Assembly (NCBI GenBank): GCA_033064195.1
Contig: JARBJD010000168.1
Location: forward strand, 1 to 64,000
Length of the DNA: 64,000 bases
Reading direction: 5' to 3'
DNA from: Blattamonas nauphoetae
Taxonomy: Eukaryota; Preaxostyla; Oxymonadida
In this document: piece after piece, positions 18,986 through 29,734 of the stretch
Position numbering within the stretch: the stretch's first letter is position 1
Layout: each line of letters starts with the position of its first letter
The notes under the pieces: model-generated
The model's database searches: none
The model's input: the letters and a program-made list of their open reading frames with translations, nothing else
Told to the model about the DNA's origin: nothing
Program-made: the position numbers and the translations under genes

Positions 18986-21900
18986 ATGAGTTTCTTCTTT
19001 CTGTGTTTTAGTTTCCACAATCATGCAATTCCCACTTCACAACCCATTCCACTCCGACGCATCATCCACGCGGCATTCCAAAGCAACAAACAAGGAGTTG
19101 AACATCGAATCAATCTCGACGCGACTGAATACTCTGCAAATGAAGTGATCATAGAAAAGACCCTCCAACTCTCAGGAACCCCAAACACGGTGCTGATTCC
19201 ATTGTCAGAATCTGAGCAGCCACCTCTCTTGACAGCGCAGAACAGTTCTCTCCGAATTGTTTCGATGACACTCTCCTGCTGTGGAAGATGTGTTTGGTTG
19301 GAGAACTCGTCAGCGACTCTGTTTGGGACGCGACTGGTGATTGGAAGTTCAGGAAGTGGGATCTTTGCGGTTTCAAGTTGCGTTGAGCTGCTCTCGACAA
19401 GATTCGTTCCCTCACCCAGCCGCCTTTTCCCATCACTGGTCGAAACGGTGTCAACGGATTGTTTTGTTGGCCTGCACGATTTGGCGTTGGCGGACGGGAT
19501 TGTCTGCGGAGACGAGCCACTTCTGGCGTCGAAAGAGACATCATCAGTTTTGTCATCGAACAACAAGATGTGGAACATGACCCACACAACACGCTCCCAC
19601 ACGCACACCATGTCCGAAACAGCACGCAAGACTCATCTAATCTCGACTGAATTGGAAGCTGTGGATGATCCTTTCTATGGCTCGATTGTGGCTCACATCA
19701 ACACTGGTGGCGAGTTCCTGTTTTCGAACAGTTCGTTCAAATCGATTGTGGGGAATGACGAAACTGTCATCACATGCCCTACGGGAGTTTGTACTTCATA
19801 TCAAGGCGATTTCCGCACATCGAGTATGACAGTCAATAATTGTGCCTTTCTTAGCTGTCAAACCGACGGAAATGGAGGGGCCTTTTATTACAGAAATACT
19901 CTGGGCACTTTTACGTGCCAAGACAGCAACTTCACCAATGGCGTCAGTAAAATTCACGGAGGTGGTTTTGAACTCCAATACAACGCACAATCAACAATCG
20001 CTCGAAATCAGTTCACAAATTGCCGCGCTGCAAAGTGTGGCGGAGGATTTGTCGCAAACGGAGGTTACACGTCGATGACAATCTCAGATTGTTCTTTCAT
20101 CAGCTGCCAAGGAACCTACGGTTCTGGTCTCCATCGAAACTTGCCTGGGCCCTCAACGACGATCTCGGGATTGATCTTTGACGACTGCAAAGCTATTTGT
20201 GGACTGAACTTTGATGAAATTGCTGTTTCAGGGGCGTTTTACCTCCATCTGAGCCCAACGACTCACCTGTCCAACTGTTCCGTCAAGAACACTCTTCTCG
20301 GGTTGGACGGAGGCGCGATTTCGTGGAACACAAGCTCTGACTGCTCACTCTCCGCTTCTGATCTTCTGATTGAGGGAAGCATCTCACAACGCCCTGATTG
20401 GATGGATGAGGAAATCTACAACGCAAGCCTGTCCGATATTCTGTTGTCCAATCTGATCGACCAATTCTCCATGCCTCGTCTGGCAGTGACACCTCATGGT
20501 GTTTTTCTTGGAACTGCCACAATCTCAACGGGAAATGCCCATGGATGCACAGTTCGTCTTGCTTCTGGCATGGATGGATCGCAATCCCCACAAAGCCAGA
20601 AGTGGAACACCATCGTTGTCCCATCGACGACATCTTCGCCGTTTCAGACAGTCTCTGGTTCAACTCGAGTGATGTGGGATCTCTTCGCTTTGGATTGCTC
20701 TGCTGCGACTGAGATTGGACTGGCTGATGTGAAAGAAGCGACTTTTGTCATTCGGAGTGTTGAGATGTCGTTCTCAATGAACACTTTCAAACAGGATTTG
20801 GTGTCAGTTGCTGATGGAGAGCTGACAGTGAGGAATGTGACGCTTGGCCAGCTCTGCTTGTCTGGGAAGAGCTTCTTCGTGTTGAGTGGTGGCAGCTCAG
20901 CGTCGATGGCGGATGTGACAGTTCTTGGGATGACGCAAAGTGGAGTTGATGGAAACGGAGTGTTTGCCCGTCTCTCCGACACTTCTGCTCTTTCTGTGTC
21001 GTCGTCGACCTTCACTGGGGTGTCGAGTGTGGGTGATGGAGGTGTGCTGTTCTCGACGTCGTCTGGCTGCATCTCATTCACCTCGTGCTCATTCACGTCG
21101 TGCAGCTGTGGAGTGTCGAGCCATGGGAAGATTGCTCACATCTCGACCACATCCTTCTCATCTTCTTCTTTCAATTTTACTGACTCGACGATCATCTCGT
21201 CTGGCTCATCTGGTCTGTCCGAATTGTTCTTTTCTGGTGCCGACATTGCATCTCTCGCAACATCATCGATTCTTGGGTCACTTCTGATTGAATATGAAGA
21301 TGTGTCAGAATCGAATGTGGCACTCGTTTTTGGTGAGAATGGGTCGACATCTGGTCCTCTGCCGTATTTCATCTATCCTCACATCTCTGGAAAGCCTGTT
21401 TATGTGTCGACTGGATTCTGGGACCACTCGGATTGTGGGTTGGAGAAGCTCCCCTGCGCGTCATTCGCTCATGCGTGGTCGACAGTCACTTCGAAAGGTG
21501 ATGTCGTGACTCTCCTCACATCGTCGACGATGAACGAGAAAGTGGAATCGCCTTCGTGTGGAGCTTCAGTTTCATCGAATGGACCATCTGGAGAGAAACT
21601 GACTCTGACACTTGGAGATTCTGCTCTGTTCTCAGTGAAGAATGGAGACCTCGACATCTCCAACATCGTTCTCCTCCTCCCTTCCTCTCTGGCGATCCCT
21701 GTTTTCGTGATTGATGGGAAGACTCTGACTCTGTCGTCAACCACAACAATCCAAAATCCATCAACTGCCTCGACTCACTCAGCTGCTCTGTTCTCCCTCG
21801 CATCTGGATCGATTCTCGTTGAATCGACCTCTTTCGACTTCACTTCGCCATTCGTGTCGAAAGAAGCACTTGTGGAGCAAAGAGGAGGATCACTTGAGTT

Positions 21901-24900
21901 TGATGGAGTGAACATTGCAAACGTGACTCGCACTTCCGGAAATGGAGCGATTGTGAATTCAATCCTTTCTGTCTCAGACTCACTCACAATCACATCCTGC
22001 TCGTTCTCATCGTCCCACACTCAATCTGGCGATGGAGGAGTTCTTTGGTTTTCATGTGCAGATCAGGTTCCATCCACCTCGCTCGTGATCGACGCAACAT
22101 TCACCTCGTGCTCGTGTGATGATGATCACAAAGGAAAATGGGTGTCTCTGCAAGGCCATTCGTTCGGAACACTGCTCACGCCAACCAACTGGGCATCCAC
22201 CATCACATTGCTCACAACACCTGTGAATGATTCACTGTTGATGGGAGAAGACATGGCGGAAAGTGAAGGAAGCTCGTTCCGATCGCTCTCTCTGCTGTTC
22301 TATCTGGTTGACTTCAAAGGTTCGACGATCACAACTGGGTCAGATGGAAGGAATGCGAAAGGATGTGGTCAGTCCACCCTTCCCTGCTCGTCTGTGGATG
22401 AAGCGTGGTTGCACCTGAAAGATTCGCCTCGCAATCTGGAAATCTCGTCATCGTCTCAATTGAACTCGGAATTGGTGCTGAACGAAGCAGATGTTGAATT
22501 GAAGTCCGCTTCAGGAACAGGAACAATCCGAATTGGGAAGACTGGGAGTTTCGTTCTCTCGACACACTCACTCAGCACAACCAGTCTCTCCTTCGTTCCT
22601 GTTATCGCTTCAGAAACACGAGATTCATCGCTGTACTCTGTTATTGGAGGATCGCTGACGATGACATCGTGCTCGTTCTCTGATTTCTGTCTCTCGTCTG
22701 TGCCTCTCATCGATCACACTGGAAAGACACTGAAGATGGATGATGTTGAGTTTCGATCGATTGTTCGTGTGAATGGCGATGGAAGTGTGGTTGAGTCGGA
22801 AATGACGTCAGAAATGAAATTGGACCTGAACAGCATTGGATTGATTGATGTCTCGTCGTCGAATGGAAAGTGTGATGGGATTTTTGTGCGATTTGGATCG
22901 AAAACGACTCCTCTCACAAATCCTCAATTCAAAATGACAAATCTGCACTTCTCGACATCTCTCTCCCTGTCTCTCTCTACCTCTCAAAACACTGAGAAAT
23001 ACGAACGATGTTTCATGTGGATTGAAGGAAGCAATCTCGGCAGCATCATTTCTGAAGGCGATCCTCGATTCGAGGGATCGTATTCTGGGAGTGTTTTGGA
23101 TGGTTGGATGTGGACTGAAGATTGGACAACGACTCTCTCGTGCTCTCTCCTTTTCTATCTTCGTGAAAAGAAAGGACCAGTTGGTCTCGACTCACTTGGG
23201 AGCGAATCACCACACTGTGGCTTCTTCACAGTTTGGTGTCCGACGTTGTCAACTGCCATCGCTCGCCTGACACAAGCTGAGAGCTCAACTGTTCAAGTTC
23301 AATCATCAATCGTTCTCCCCGAGCCTGTCACATTTTCGTCGATGAAGGCGTTCTGTGGCGTGGATTCCGAATCGACCGTGACAATTGAATCCACATGTTC
23401 ATTTTCAGTTTCGGAGTCATCTTCTGTTGTTGTCACGATCTCTTCACTGCGATTCCTGCTCCCAACATCCATTGCCACAGATCAGCTGTTCCTTGTCAAT
23501 AAAGGAACACTCCAAATCTCGTCCTGCTCGTTCTCTCCTCTCACCGAATTGCCGTTCTCGTTCGAACTGATTTGTGGGTCAGCTGACAAAGTGATTGTGG
23601 AATCAACAAATATCTCGTCTGCCTCTCTCTCGTCTGTTGCTCTGATCTCATCGAGTTGTGACGTTTCGATATCGAACAGCCAATTCTCGTCGATTATTCT
23701 TTCGGAAGGAAATGGAAGTGTTCTTCAAGCTGATGTGAACAGCACTTGCCATGTTTCAGTGCTGGACACAGTTTTCTCAGATTGTTCGAACTCGGAAGGA
23801 GGGAGTGCGATTCTGTTGAGGAGAGGAACTACAACATCGTTCTCGTCATCTGATTGGGAAGGGACATTCGATCTGTCGAGCAACATGACTGAAGTTTTGG
23901 TGATTGACGCGTCTCAGCAATCATCGCAGTTCAACCCGTATTCGCTTCTGTACGAGTTCTATCCTCGAAAAGCGAACGAGATTGTTGTTCGGTCTTCGGA
24001 ATGGACGATGGACCATCCACTTTGTGGAAATGTGTCTCTTGCGTGTCATTCGATTTGTGTTGGAAGAGAACTGACAGGAGTGGAGAAGATTGTGATTGTT
24101 GAGAAAGGGGGAGTTTGGAGTCGGATGGAGATGAATGGAGAATCGCTGACGATTGTTGGGAAGAAAGGGAAGGAGCGTCTGTTGATGGTTGGGGAAGGTC
24201 AGATTGTTGACAATGCGCATGCTGATCCCGACAACCTGACGATTGAAAAACTGGTTGTTGATGTTTCTCTGTCGACTCTTTCGTCGTCGTCTGCGCTGTT
24301 TGTTTTGGAGAATGGAAAGATTGAGATTTCTGACACTTCATTCGAATCGTCGAAATCGATTTCGTGCCAACTGATTTCAGTTTTGAGTGGAGATGCTCAT
24401 CTTCACGAAGTGACGATCTCCAACCTCATTCTCACCCATCCCTCTCCCATCTCCATCGCATCCTCCTCGAATTGTTCCTTCCGAAGCGTTCAGCTCTCCG
24501 ACATTGTCAATACACCCTCTTCGGACTCGCTTTCGAACAAAGAACCAGATAATCTCTGTTCATGGTCGTCTGGGTTCATCTCACTCTCCAACACGACTGC
24601 CAACTTCTTGGTGCTTTCTGCATCGAATGTGTCGCATGGTGTCCTTTTGGTGTCGAACAGCTCGGTGACGATTGAGGGAGGAATCTTTCAAAACAACTCT
24701 GCCTTCTCTTCAACATTCAGCTCAGCGAACAGAAACATCCGATGCGTGAACCACTCGACACTCACAATCAAAAGTCTTCATGGAGGAGATGGGACAAAGG
24801 ACCATCCATCAGCGTGGATGGCGATTGATGATGATTGTGTTCTGACTGGAGTTGATGCCCAGTCTGATTCTCCTCTGTTCGTGCCTACATTGTCGAATGA

Positions 24901-27195
24901 ATCGAAAAGCACATTGAAGAAGAAGCAAGAATTGTTTGAAGTGAGGATTTTTGGATCGACGCTGATTCCGTGTGGTCTGTTTCTGGAAGTGTTTGAGATG
25001 ACGAAAGAGAAGAAAGAAGGAAAGAGCACAAATGTGTCACTGACACTGGAATCTGTGTCGTCCTTCACTGAAACTGAGATTGTGTTGAATGTTGATCAGT
25101 CATCGCTTTCTCTTTTGAGCTCGTCGCTGGAATGGCGAGGAAGACTGAAATATGGAAATTTGGTTGTGACATCGGAATGGTTTGTGATTCAGAAGAGCTC
25201 GTCTGATCGTTTGGCTCAATCAGTGCTGGACAACATGAAATGGTGGCTTCCTCTCGCTCTCGGGATGGCTGTGCTCATTCTGTTCTTCATTCTTCTGATT
25301 GTGTGCCTCCGACGAAGACAACGAAAGAACACAACAAAGAAGGAAGTTCTGAAACAAGAACTTGATGTGATCGAAGTGAAAGAAGATTTCGACTATGAAC
25401 CAATCGACAGCTTTGGAGCTGCCACAACCCGAAACCAGAACCTGATCCGAACAAATGAAACAAATCGGGACGATACCACTGGTAGAGACAATCAAACCGA
25501 TACCATCCCTTCGAAGAGTGGAGAAGCAGCATTCTGCATGTCGTGCTCTGAGCCTTTCGACACATTTTTCATCAACCGTGTGAAGACGCTGTACTCGGTG
25601 CTGCACGAAGAGAAGGAGCCGCTTTCGTTTGCTCGTCAATCTCAGATTCGGATTGCGAAGACTCTGGAACACATCGGGCAGTCAGATAGTCGTGCACCGA
25701 TTCTGACAGCGCTGACGACGCACTGGGTGTTGACTGGAGGAGATGGATCGCTGTGGCTTCGAACAAGCAACCCAAACGGAGTTCATCAAAGTGAGCAAAC
25801 TGGGAAACCAACCGAAGCAGCACCATCGATTGTTCAAAATGAAGAACCTGATCCGCTTGGACAAGATGTTCCGATTGTCGATCAAGACGACATCCCCCAA
25901 AATGACTCACCTGCTCGTCCCAACCTTCCTCCACCACATCCCCTCCACTCGACGCCTCCGACTGAGAAACCGTCATTTGACAACATGACTCGTTGGATGG
26001 CGCCAGAACAAGGAAAGAGAGCAGAGAATGAGATTGATGTTGAGAAAGTGTTGGTTTTTCGGCTTGGCCTTGTCTTGTACGAGATTGAGACTGGTCTTGT
26101 TCCGTTTGGAGAGACGGATGCGGTGAATGCGCATCGTCAACTCGAAACGGGGATTGTTCCTCCTCTGGATCGAGTTGTGAAGTCTGAAATGCGCGATCTG
26201 ATCGTTTCGTGTCTTTCGATTGATTCGAAGCGTCGTCCATCTCTTTCGTCGTTCACATCGACGCTTGAATCGATTGGGGAGAACACGATTGCTGACGGAT
26301 GTGGCACGATCATCTCGTGATTGCATTTCTGAACCCTTCTCTCTTTCGTCACTTAACAATCTCTTGATTCGTCTCATGTCATCCTACCCGTCTCACTCTT
26401 CATCTCTAATTAGCACAAACAATCCTCCATTTCTATATTCATCTCACATGCACTTCTCTTCGTTTCATGTCCTCTAGTCAAATATCCACGTCACAACTCT
26501 CACTCGTCGATTGGTTCAACAATCTCTTGATCCATCTCACGTCATCTCCTTTTTTCATTTTATCCTGTTTTCACCACTCCCATTCGTCTTCCTTTCCACA
26601 TCATCACTCGTCTTAGAATGGTCTTTATTCAACGCCCAAGCTAGTTTGTCACAATTATCTTGTCCCGATCTTCATTTTCTCATTATCATCAGTGATCCTT
26701 CTCACGTGTGGATCTCACCACCGCGCGATCATTGTTCCTGATATTCGGATGATCGCTCACACTCACATACGTTTTCATCAGCTCTTCACATCGCTCTCGG
26801 AAGATTCACACCGGGAACTCGCACGAGATTGCATGCGGCGTTCTAATCAACAAGAGCCCACATGCTCTCACATCACATTCAGACATTTTGTATCCTTCTT
26901 CACCCACCCTCATCCAAAACGTCCACTCTCTCATCATCTCCATTCATCCCACTTTGGACTCGAATCATAGTTGATCTCTCTTGTTTCTCTCGCCACCGTG
27001 ACAGAAAGAGGAGAGATGCAGACGAACGACATCATTCTTTGCTTGAGCTGAGCGACTGTCTTCGATTTGAAGATCGTTTGTTCTGGCTGGACTGGCCTCG
27101 TGTTGATTTTGTTCCTCGAGCTCTTGTTCTGTTCAAGTTGTCTCGACTTCACTGTTTCTGTTGTCAGGATTCTTTTTGCTGAGAATGCTCACTTC
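18960..27195 (+). repeat. Left arm of the large inverted repeat (gene 2 and 3' flank)
   Basis: Pairs in reverse complement with 29735-37905. Homology covers the whole of gene 2 and continues through about 870 bp of 3' flank; for instance 26960-27195 matches the complement of 29735-29970 closely. The 2.5-kb centre holds the SPRY-like gene. Confidence 0.8.
18986..26320 (+). CDS. Giant beta-helix receptor-like protein with pseudokinase tail, gene 2
   Basis: Type I membrane protein of 2,444 residues. It has a signal peptide (MSFFFLCFSFHNHA), about 2,060 residues of Ser/Cys-rich Pmp-like beta-helix, and modules with paired cysteines (DCGLEKLPC, GCGQSTLPC, LCGNVSLAC). One transmembrane helix (WWLPLALGMAVLILFFILL, about 2085-2106) is followed by the basic stop-transfer RRRQRK and a 330-residue cytoplasmic tail. 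The tail keeps the kinase C-lobe pattern: RWMAPEQ (APE motif, about 2336), RLGLVLYEIETG..PFG (helix F region) and CLSIDSKRRPS (helix I). The usual VAIK lysine, HRD and DFG motifs are not found, so catalysis is unlikely. It probably senses or adheres outside and scaffolds signalling inside (inference). A tandem paralogue lies upstream and an inverted one at 30558-37877. Confidence 0.85.
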   Translation: MSFFFLCFSFHNHAIPTSQPIPLRRIIHAAFQSNKQGVEHRINLDATEYSANEVIIEKTLQLSGTPNTVLIPLSESEQPPLLTAQNSSLRIVSMTLSCCGRCVWLENSSATLFGTRLVIGSSGSGIFAVSSCVELLSTRFVPSPSRLFPSLVETVSTDCFVGLHDLALADGIVCGDEPLLASKETSSVLSSNNKMWNMTHTTRSHTHTMSETARKTHLISTELEAVDDPFYGSIVAHINTGGEFLFSNSSFKSIVGNDETVITCPTGVCTSYQGDFRTSSMTVNNCAFLSCQTDGNGGAFYYRNTLGTFTCQDSNFTNGVSKIHGGGFELQYNAQSTIARNQFTNCRAAKCGGGFVANGGYTSMTISDCSFISCQGTYGSGLHRNLPGPSTTISGLIFDDCKAICGLNFDEIAVSGAFYLHLSPTTHLSNCSVKNTLLGLDGGAISWNTSSDCSLSASDLLIEGSISQRPDWMDEEIYNASLSDILLSNLIDQFSMPRLAVTPHGVFLGTATISTGNAHGCTVRLASGMDGSQSPQSQKWNTIVVPSTTSSPFQTVSGSTRVMWDLFALDCSAATEIGLADVKEATFVIRSVEMSFSMNTFKQDLVSVADGELTVRNVTLGQLCLSGKSFFVLSGGSSASMADVTVLGMTQSGVDGNGVFARLSDTSALSVSSSTFTGVSSVGDGGVLFSTSSGCISFTSCSFTSCSCGVSSHGKIAHISTTSFSSSSFNFTDSTIISSGSSGLSELFFSGADIASLATSSILGSLLIEYEDVSESNVALVFGENGSTSGPLPYFIYPHISGKPVYVSTGFWDHSDCGLEKLPCASFAHAWSTVTSKGDVVTLLTSSTMNEKVESPSCGASVSSNGPSGEKLTLTLGDSALFSVKNGDLDISNIVLLLPSSLAIPVFVIDGKTLTLSSTTTIQNPSTASTHSAALFSLASGSILVESTSFDFTSPFVSKEALVEQRGGSLEFDGVNIANVTRTSGNGAIVNSILSVSDSLTITSCSFSSSHTQSGDGGVLWFSCADQVPSTSLVIDATFTSCSCDDDHKGKWVSLQGHSFGTLLTPTNWASTITLLTTPVNDSLLMGEDMAESEGSSFRSLSLLFYLVDFKGSTITTGSDGRNAKGCGQSTLPCSSVDEAWLHLKDSPRNLEISSSSQLNSELVLNEADVELKSASGTGTIRIGKTGSFVLSTHSLSTTSLSFVPVIASETRDSSLYSVIGGSLTMTSCSFSDFCLSSVPLIDHTGKTLKMDDVEFRSIVRVNGDGSVVESEMTSEMKLDLNSIGLIDVSSSNGKCDGIFVRFGSKTTPLTNPQFKMTNLHFSTSLSLSLSTSQNTEKYERCFMWIEGSNLGSIISEGDPRFEGSYSGSVLDGWMWTEDWTTTLSCSLLFYLREKKGPVGLDSLGSESPHCGFFTVWCPTLSTAIARLTQAESSTVQVQSSIVLPEPVTFSSMKAFCGVDSESTVTIESTCSFSVSESSSVVVTISSLRFLLPTSIATDQLFLVNKGTLQISSCSFSPLTELPFSFELICGSADKVIVESTNISSASLSSVALISSSCDVSISNSQFSSIILSEGNGSVLQADVNSTCHVSVLDTVFSDCSNSEGGSAILLRRGTTTSFSSSDWEGTFDLSSNMTEVLVIDASQQSSQFNPYSLLYEFYPRKANEIVVRSSEWTMDHPLCGNVSLACHSICVGRELTGVEKIVIVEKGGVWSRMEMNGESLTIVGKKGKERLLMVGEGQIVDNAHADPDNLTIEKLVVDVSLSTLSSSSALFVLENGKIEISDTSFESSKSISCQLISVLSGDAHLHEVTISNLILTHPSPISIASSSNCSFRSVQLSDIVNTPSSDSLSNKEPDNLCSWSSGFISLSNTTANFLVLSASNVSHGVLLVSNSSVTIEGGIFQNNSAFSSTFSSANRNIRCVNHSTLTIKSLHGGDGTKDHPSAWMAIDDDCVLTGVDAQSDSPLFVPTLSNESKSTLKKKQELFEVRIFGSTLIPCGLFLEVFEMTKEKKEGKSTNVSLTLESVSSFTETEIVLNVDQSSLSLLSSSLEWRGRLKYGNLVVTSEWFVIQKSSSDRLAQSVLDNMKWWLPLALGMAVLILFFILLIVCLRRRQRKNTTKKEVLKQELDVIEVKEDFDYEPIDSFGAATTRNQNLIRTNETNRDDTTGRDNQTDTIPSKSGEAAFCMSCSEPFDTFFINRVKTLYSVLHEEKEPLSFARQSQIRIAKTLEHIGQSDSRAPILTALTTHWVLTGGDGSLWLRTSNPNGVHQSEQTGKPTEAAPSIVQNEEPDPLGQDVPIVDQDDIPQNDSPARPNLPPPHPLHSTPPTEKPSFDNMTRWMAPEQGKRAENEIDVEKVLVFRLGLVLYEIETGLVPFGETDAVNAHRQLETGIVPPLDRVVKSEMRDLIVSCLSIDSKRRPSLSSFTSTLESIGENTIADGCGTIIS

Positions 27196-27417
27196 ACTTT
27201 CTAACATCTTTCAAAGATATTGTCAATCTTTTCATACTTCACACATTTCCCTCACCACATCAGTAGCAGTCATCATTCTTTCAATATTCTTCAAATAATG
27301 AGGTGAGAATCTCTCCTTCTCGCCTCTTTCCACGAGTTCAACAGAGGAATCTTTTTTATATGAAGACGGAGGAAGATGAGTGAAGTGAAAGCGAGTGTGA
27401 AGATTGGAGAGCTCGGA
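26321..27417. other. 3' flank of gene 2 inside the inverted repeat arm
   Basis: No supported coding region. Pyrimidine-rich sequence (many TCTC and CATCTC runs) matches the 3' flank of gene 3 in inverted orientation up to about 27195. After that similarity to the other arm stops and the SPRY-like gene's 3' region begins. Confidence 0.5.
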
Positions 27418-29355
27418 TTATTTAATTCGCATTTCCAAACTCCCTCCAGTCATCGACGCCTCTTTCAACTCTTCCGTCGACACAATCTCAACTGAATCCC
27501 TTGTTCCATGCATTTGAATAGCGAATCGGAAAGGAACAGGAATGTTGGAGAAGAAGACTGGCTGTGTCTCTCCATCTTGCGACAGCTTCAATGTTCTCTT
27601 TCCTTCTCGCCCATCTGCCTCCATCACCACTCGCTGTCCATTTTCGACAGCCTTGCATGCTGATCCTCCGTGATTGATTTCCCCATTCAGATGGACATAT
27701 CGTTTTGATGGAAGGATGTCCCAACTTGTGGCTCTTTCGAGATTTGAAAAGATACCGGGAATAGGAACCGCTTCCTGAATCATGTCGGCAGAAATCAGAC
27801 CAACGTTAAACCATTGGGAATCGCTGTAATGTCTGATGAGAAATGTGATTCGAACAACGACTGGCCCGAACGAGAGTGAGAAGAGGGACGACCAGTCTTC
27901 GACGCTTTTGGTGAACACATTTCCAGAAATGGTGTACTTGTCTTGTTGGAACACTTCGATTGCTGCTACTCCTTCCTTCACATTTATTCTTCTCTCTTCT
28001 TCTCTCTTCCTTTCCTCTTCTCGCTTCTTCTCTTCTCGTCTCTGTCTGCCTTCCTCAATCAGCTCCTCGTTCATCCTCTTCATCTCTTCCATCTCTCTCA
28101 TCTTCCCCGAGAACTCCCTCTGTCTCTCCTCTTCTGCTTTCCTTGCTGCTTCTTTCTCGTTCTCTCCTTCTGCTTCCATCTGTCTCATTTTCTCCTCCAT
28201 CTCCCTTCGAACAGCGGCCAAGTCAATTCCAATCGCTCCAATCTCTTTCTCATATGACTGGATCGACGATCGGAAATGACGAACAATCATTCCCCCAATC
28301 TTTTCTTGCACTACGAGTGTTTTCCCGTCGCAATCCATGTTTCCTCCAACTCTCTTCTCCAGTATCAGAACTGCCTTCTCAATTCGAGCAAGTGCGAATC
28401 CACATCGACGAGTCAGCGAGGACGAGTCTTCTTTCAATTCTTCACTCTTGTGGTCAGACGATTCGACATGCTGGTCGTTGTCGATGTGAGTCCGAAGGCC
28501 ACAGCACAATCGGTCCAAAACAACAAGTGTCGGAAGAACATCCACTGACCCACTTTCACTTTCATCTTCACTTTCAATTCGAGCGCAAAGGCTCTCAACA
28601 AGTCCTGAATCCAATATTCCCCCCACTTCGATCGGCGAAAGACTTCCTCCACACAGATGACTCCAAACAGAAATCAAAACAGGTAGAGAGAGAAGAGAGA
28701 AAAGAATGATGATGAAGAGAGAAGAGATCAAACCCAAGAGTGTGTGTGGCCGGTGTCGACAACGAACTGTCTGCATGCTGATCAACCAAACAAGAACAAA
28801 GAGAACAACATCGAGAACAGATGAAGGGAGGAAAAAGAGAAGAAATGAAGAATGAGAGGAACAAACAGAGGAGAGTGTAAGGAGAGAAGGAATCAAGTCA
28901 CTCCGAAGTCGAGGTCGTCCTTCCGACACCGATGTCACCATCACTCCAATCACACTCGACAGAAGTCCCTGAACACACAAAATCAATCACAAAGAGAATC
29001 AAAAAGAGAATCACAAAGAGAATCGGAAATATCATCATATGGGGAGAAGAAGAGAGACACACAGAAAGCGTGCTTGCACAGTCCGAAGACAGGCGTTCCG
29101 AAAAGCTCTCCAGCAATCCACTCCGAACCCCGATCTCACTTCGTTCTTTCATTTTCGATTCTTCTGAGATATCACAAGAATGAATAAATCAAGAATCAAA
29201 ATCAAAAGAATTCGCTTTCAAATAATTTAAATAATCATGTGACAATCATGTGACATACCTGACGTGAGAATGTTGAACACAGAATGAGCGATCTTGAATT
29301 GGGCAGTTTCATCGCCATTCTTGAACTCACTTTCACATCTCCTGAATTCCTCCAT
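27418..29355 (-). CDS. Armadillo-like, coiled-coil, SPRY-like protein (spliced, five exons)
   Basis: Predicted 528-residue cytoplasmic protein. Exons on the minus strand are 29355-29259, 29163-29063, 28968-28867, 28777-28734 and 28660-27418; the joins keep one frame. Donors are GTATGT, GTGTGT, GTTTGT and GTTTGA; acceptors end CAG or GAG. The N-terminus (about 1-240) is helical and ARM/HEAT-like (SLLTLSS, SGLVESLC). About 265-340 is a strongly charged coiled coil (RREMEEKMRQ ... EEERKREEERR). The C-terminus (about 345-510) resembles a SPRY/B30.2 sandwich (WFNVGLISADMI, TLKLSQDGETQPVFF). It sits at the centre of the 8.2-kb inverted repeat. The paralogue at 59032-61316 has exons of identical length (101, 102 and 44 nt), which confirms the gene model. 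The ATG after TTTCAG at 29355 could be an internal exon start if more 5' exons exist. Binding partner unknown. Confidence 0.75.
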
Positions 29356-29734
29356 CTGAAAGAAAATATACGCAAGATAGGTGTTGACGATTGAAAAGAG
29401 TCAGAAAATCATCGAAAGGATGTGAAAAACGAACGAGAATGAATCACGAGAATTTATCTCATGGGACGATTGAAATGCAACAATAACCTGTCAAACCAGT
29501 CTGTCTGATGTGTGACCAGTGAAACCTGGCTTTGAAATGGTTGATTGTTCCTGAGTTGGAAGCATCAACCCGTAAAAAATTGATATGGTTGGATCGACGA
29601 TATTGTTTCATCATTGATTACCACCTATTTGAAAAGACGATACATGAAAGAAGCAGAGGGGAATTTGAGATGAACGATATGAGTGTGAAAAAAGTGAGAT
29701 GATGAAACGAGGCCCATGACGTGACTCTCCCCCA
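29356..29734. other. 5' flank of the SPRY-like gene at the inverted-repeat centre
   Basis: No supported gene. Part of it (around 29460-29530, with AAACCAGTCTGTCTGATG) is similar to 39220-39270, next to the decayed SPRY-family copy, so it belongs to that family's upstream region. Confidence 0.4.

Noticed and set aside
24778-26377. Several minus-strand frames of 70-220 codons across the kinase-like tail of gene 2
   Set aside because: They mirror the biased codon use of gene 2, recur at the same place in gene 3, and show no domain of their own.
27836-28709. Long Ser/Leu-rich plus-strand frames
   Set aside because: They are antisense to the Glu/Lys/Arg-rich coiled coil of the minus-strand SPRY-like gene; such composition gives open complementary frames by chance.
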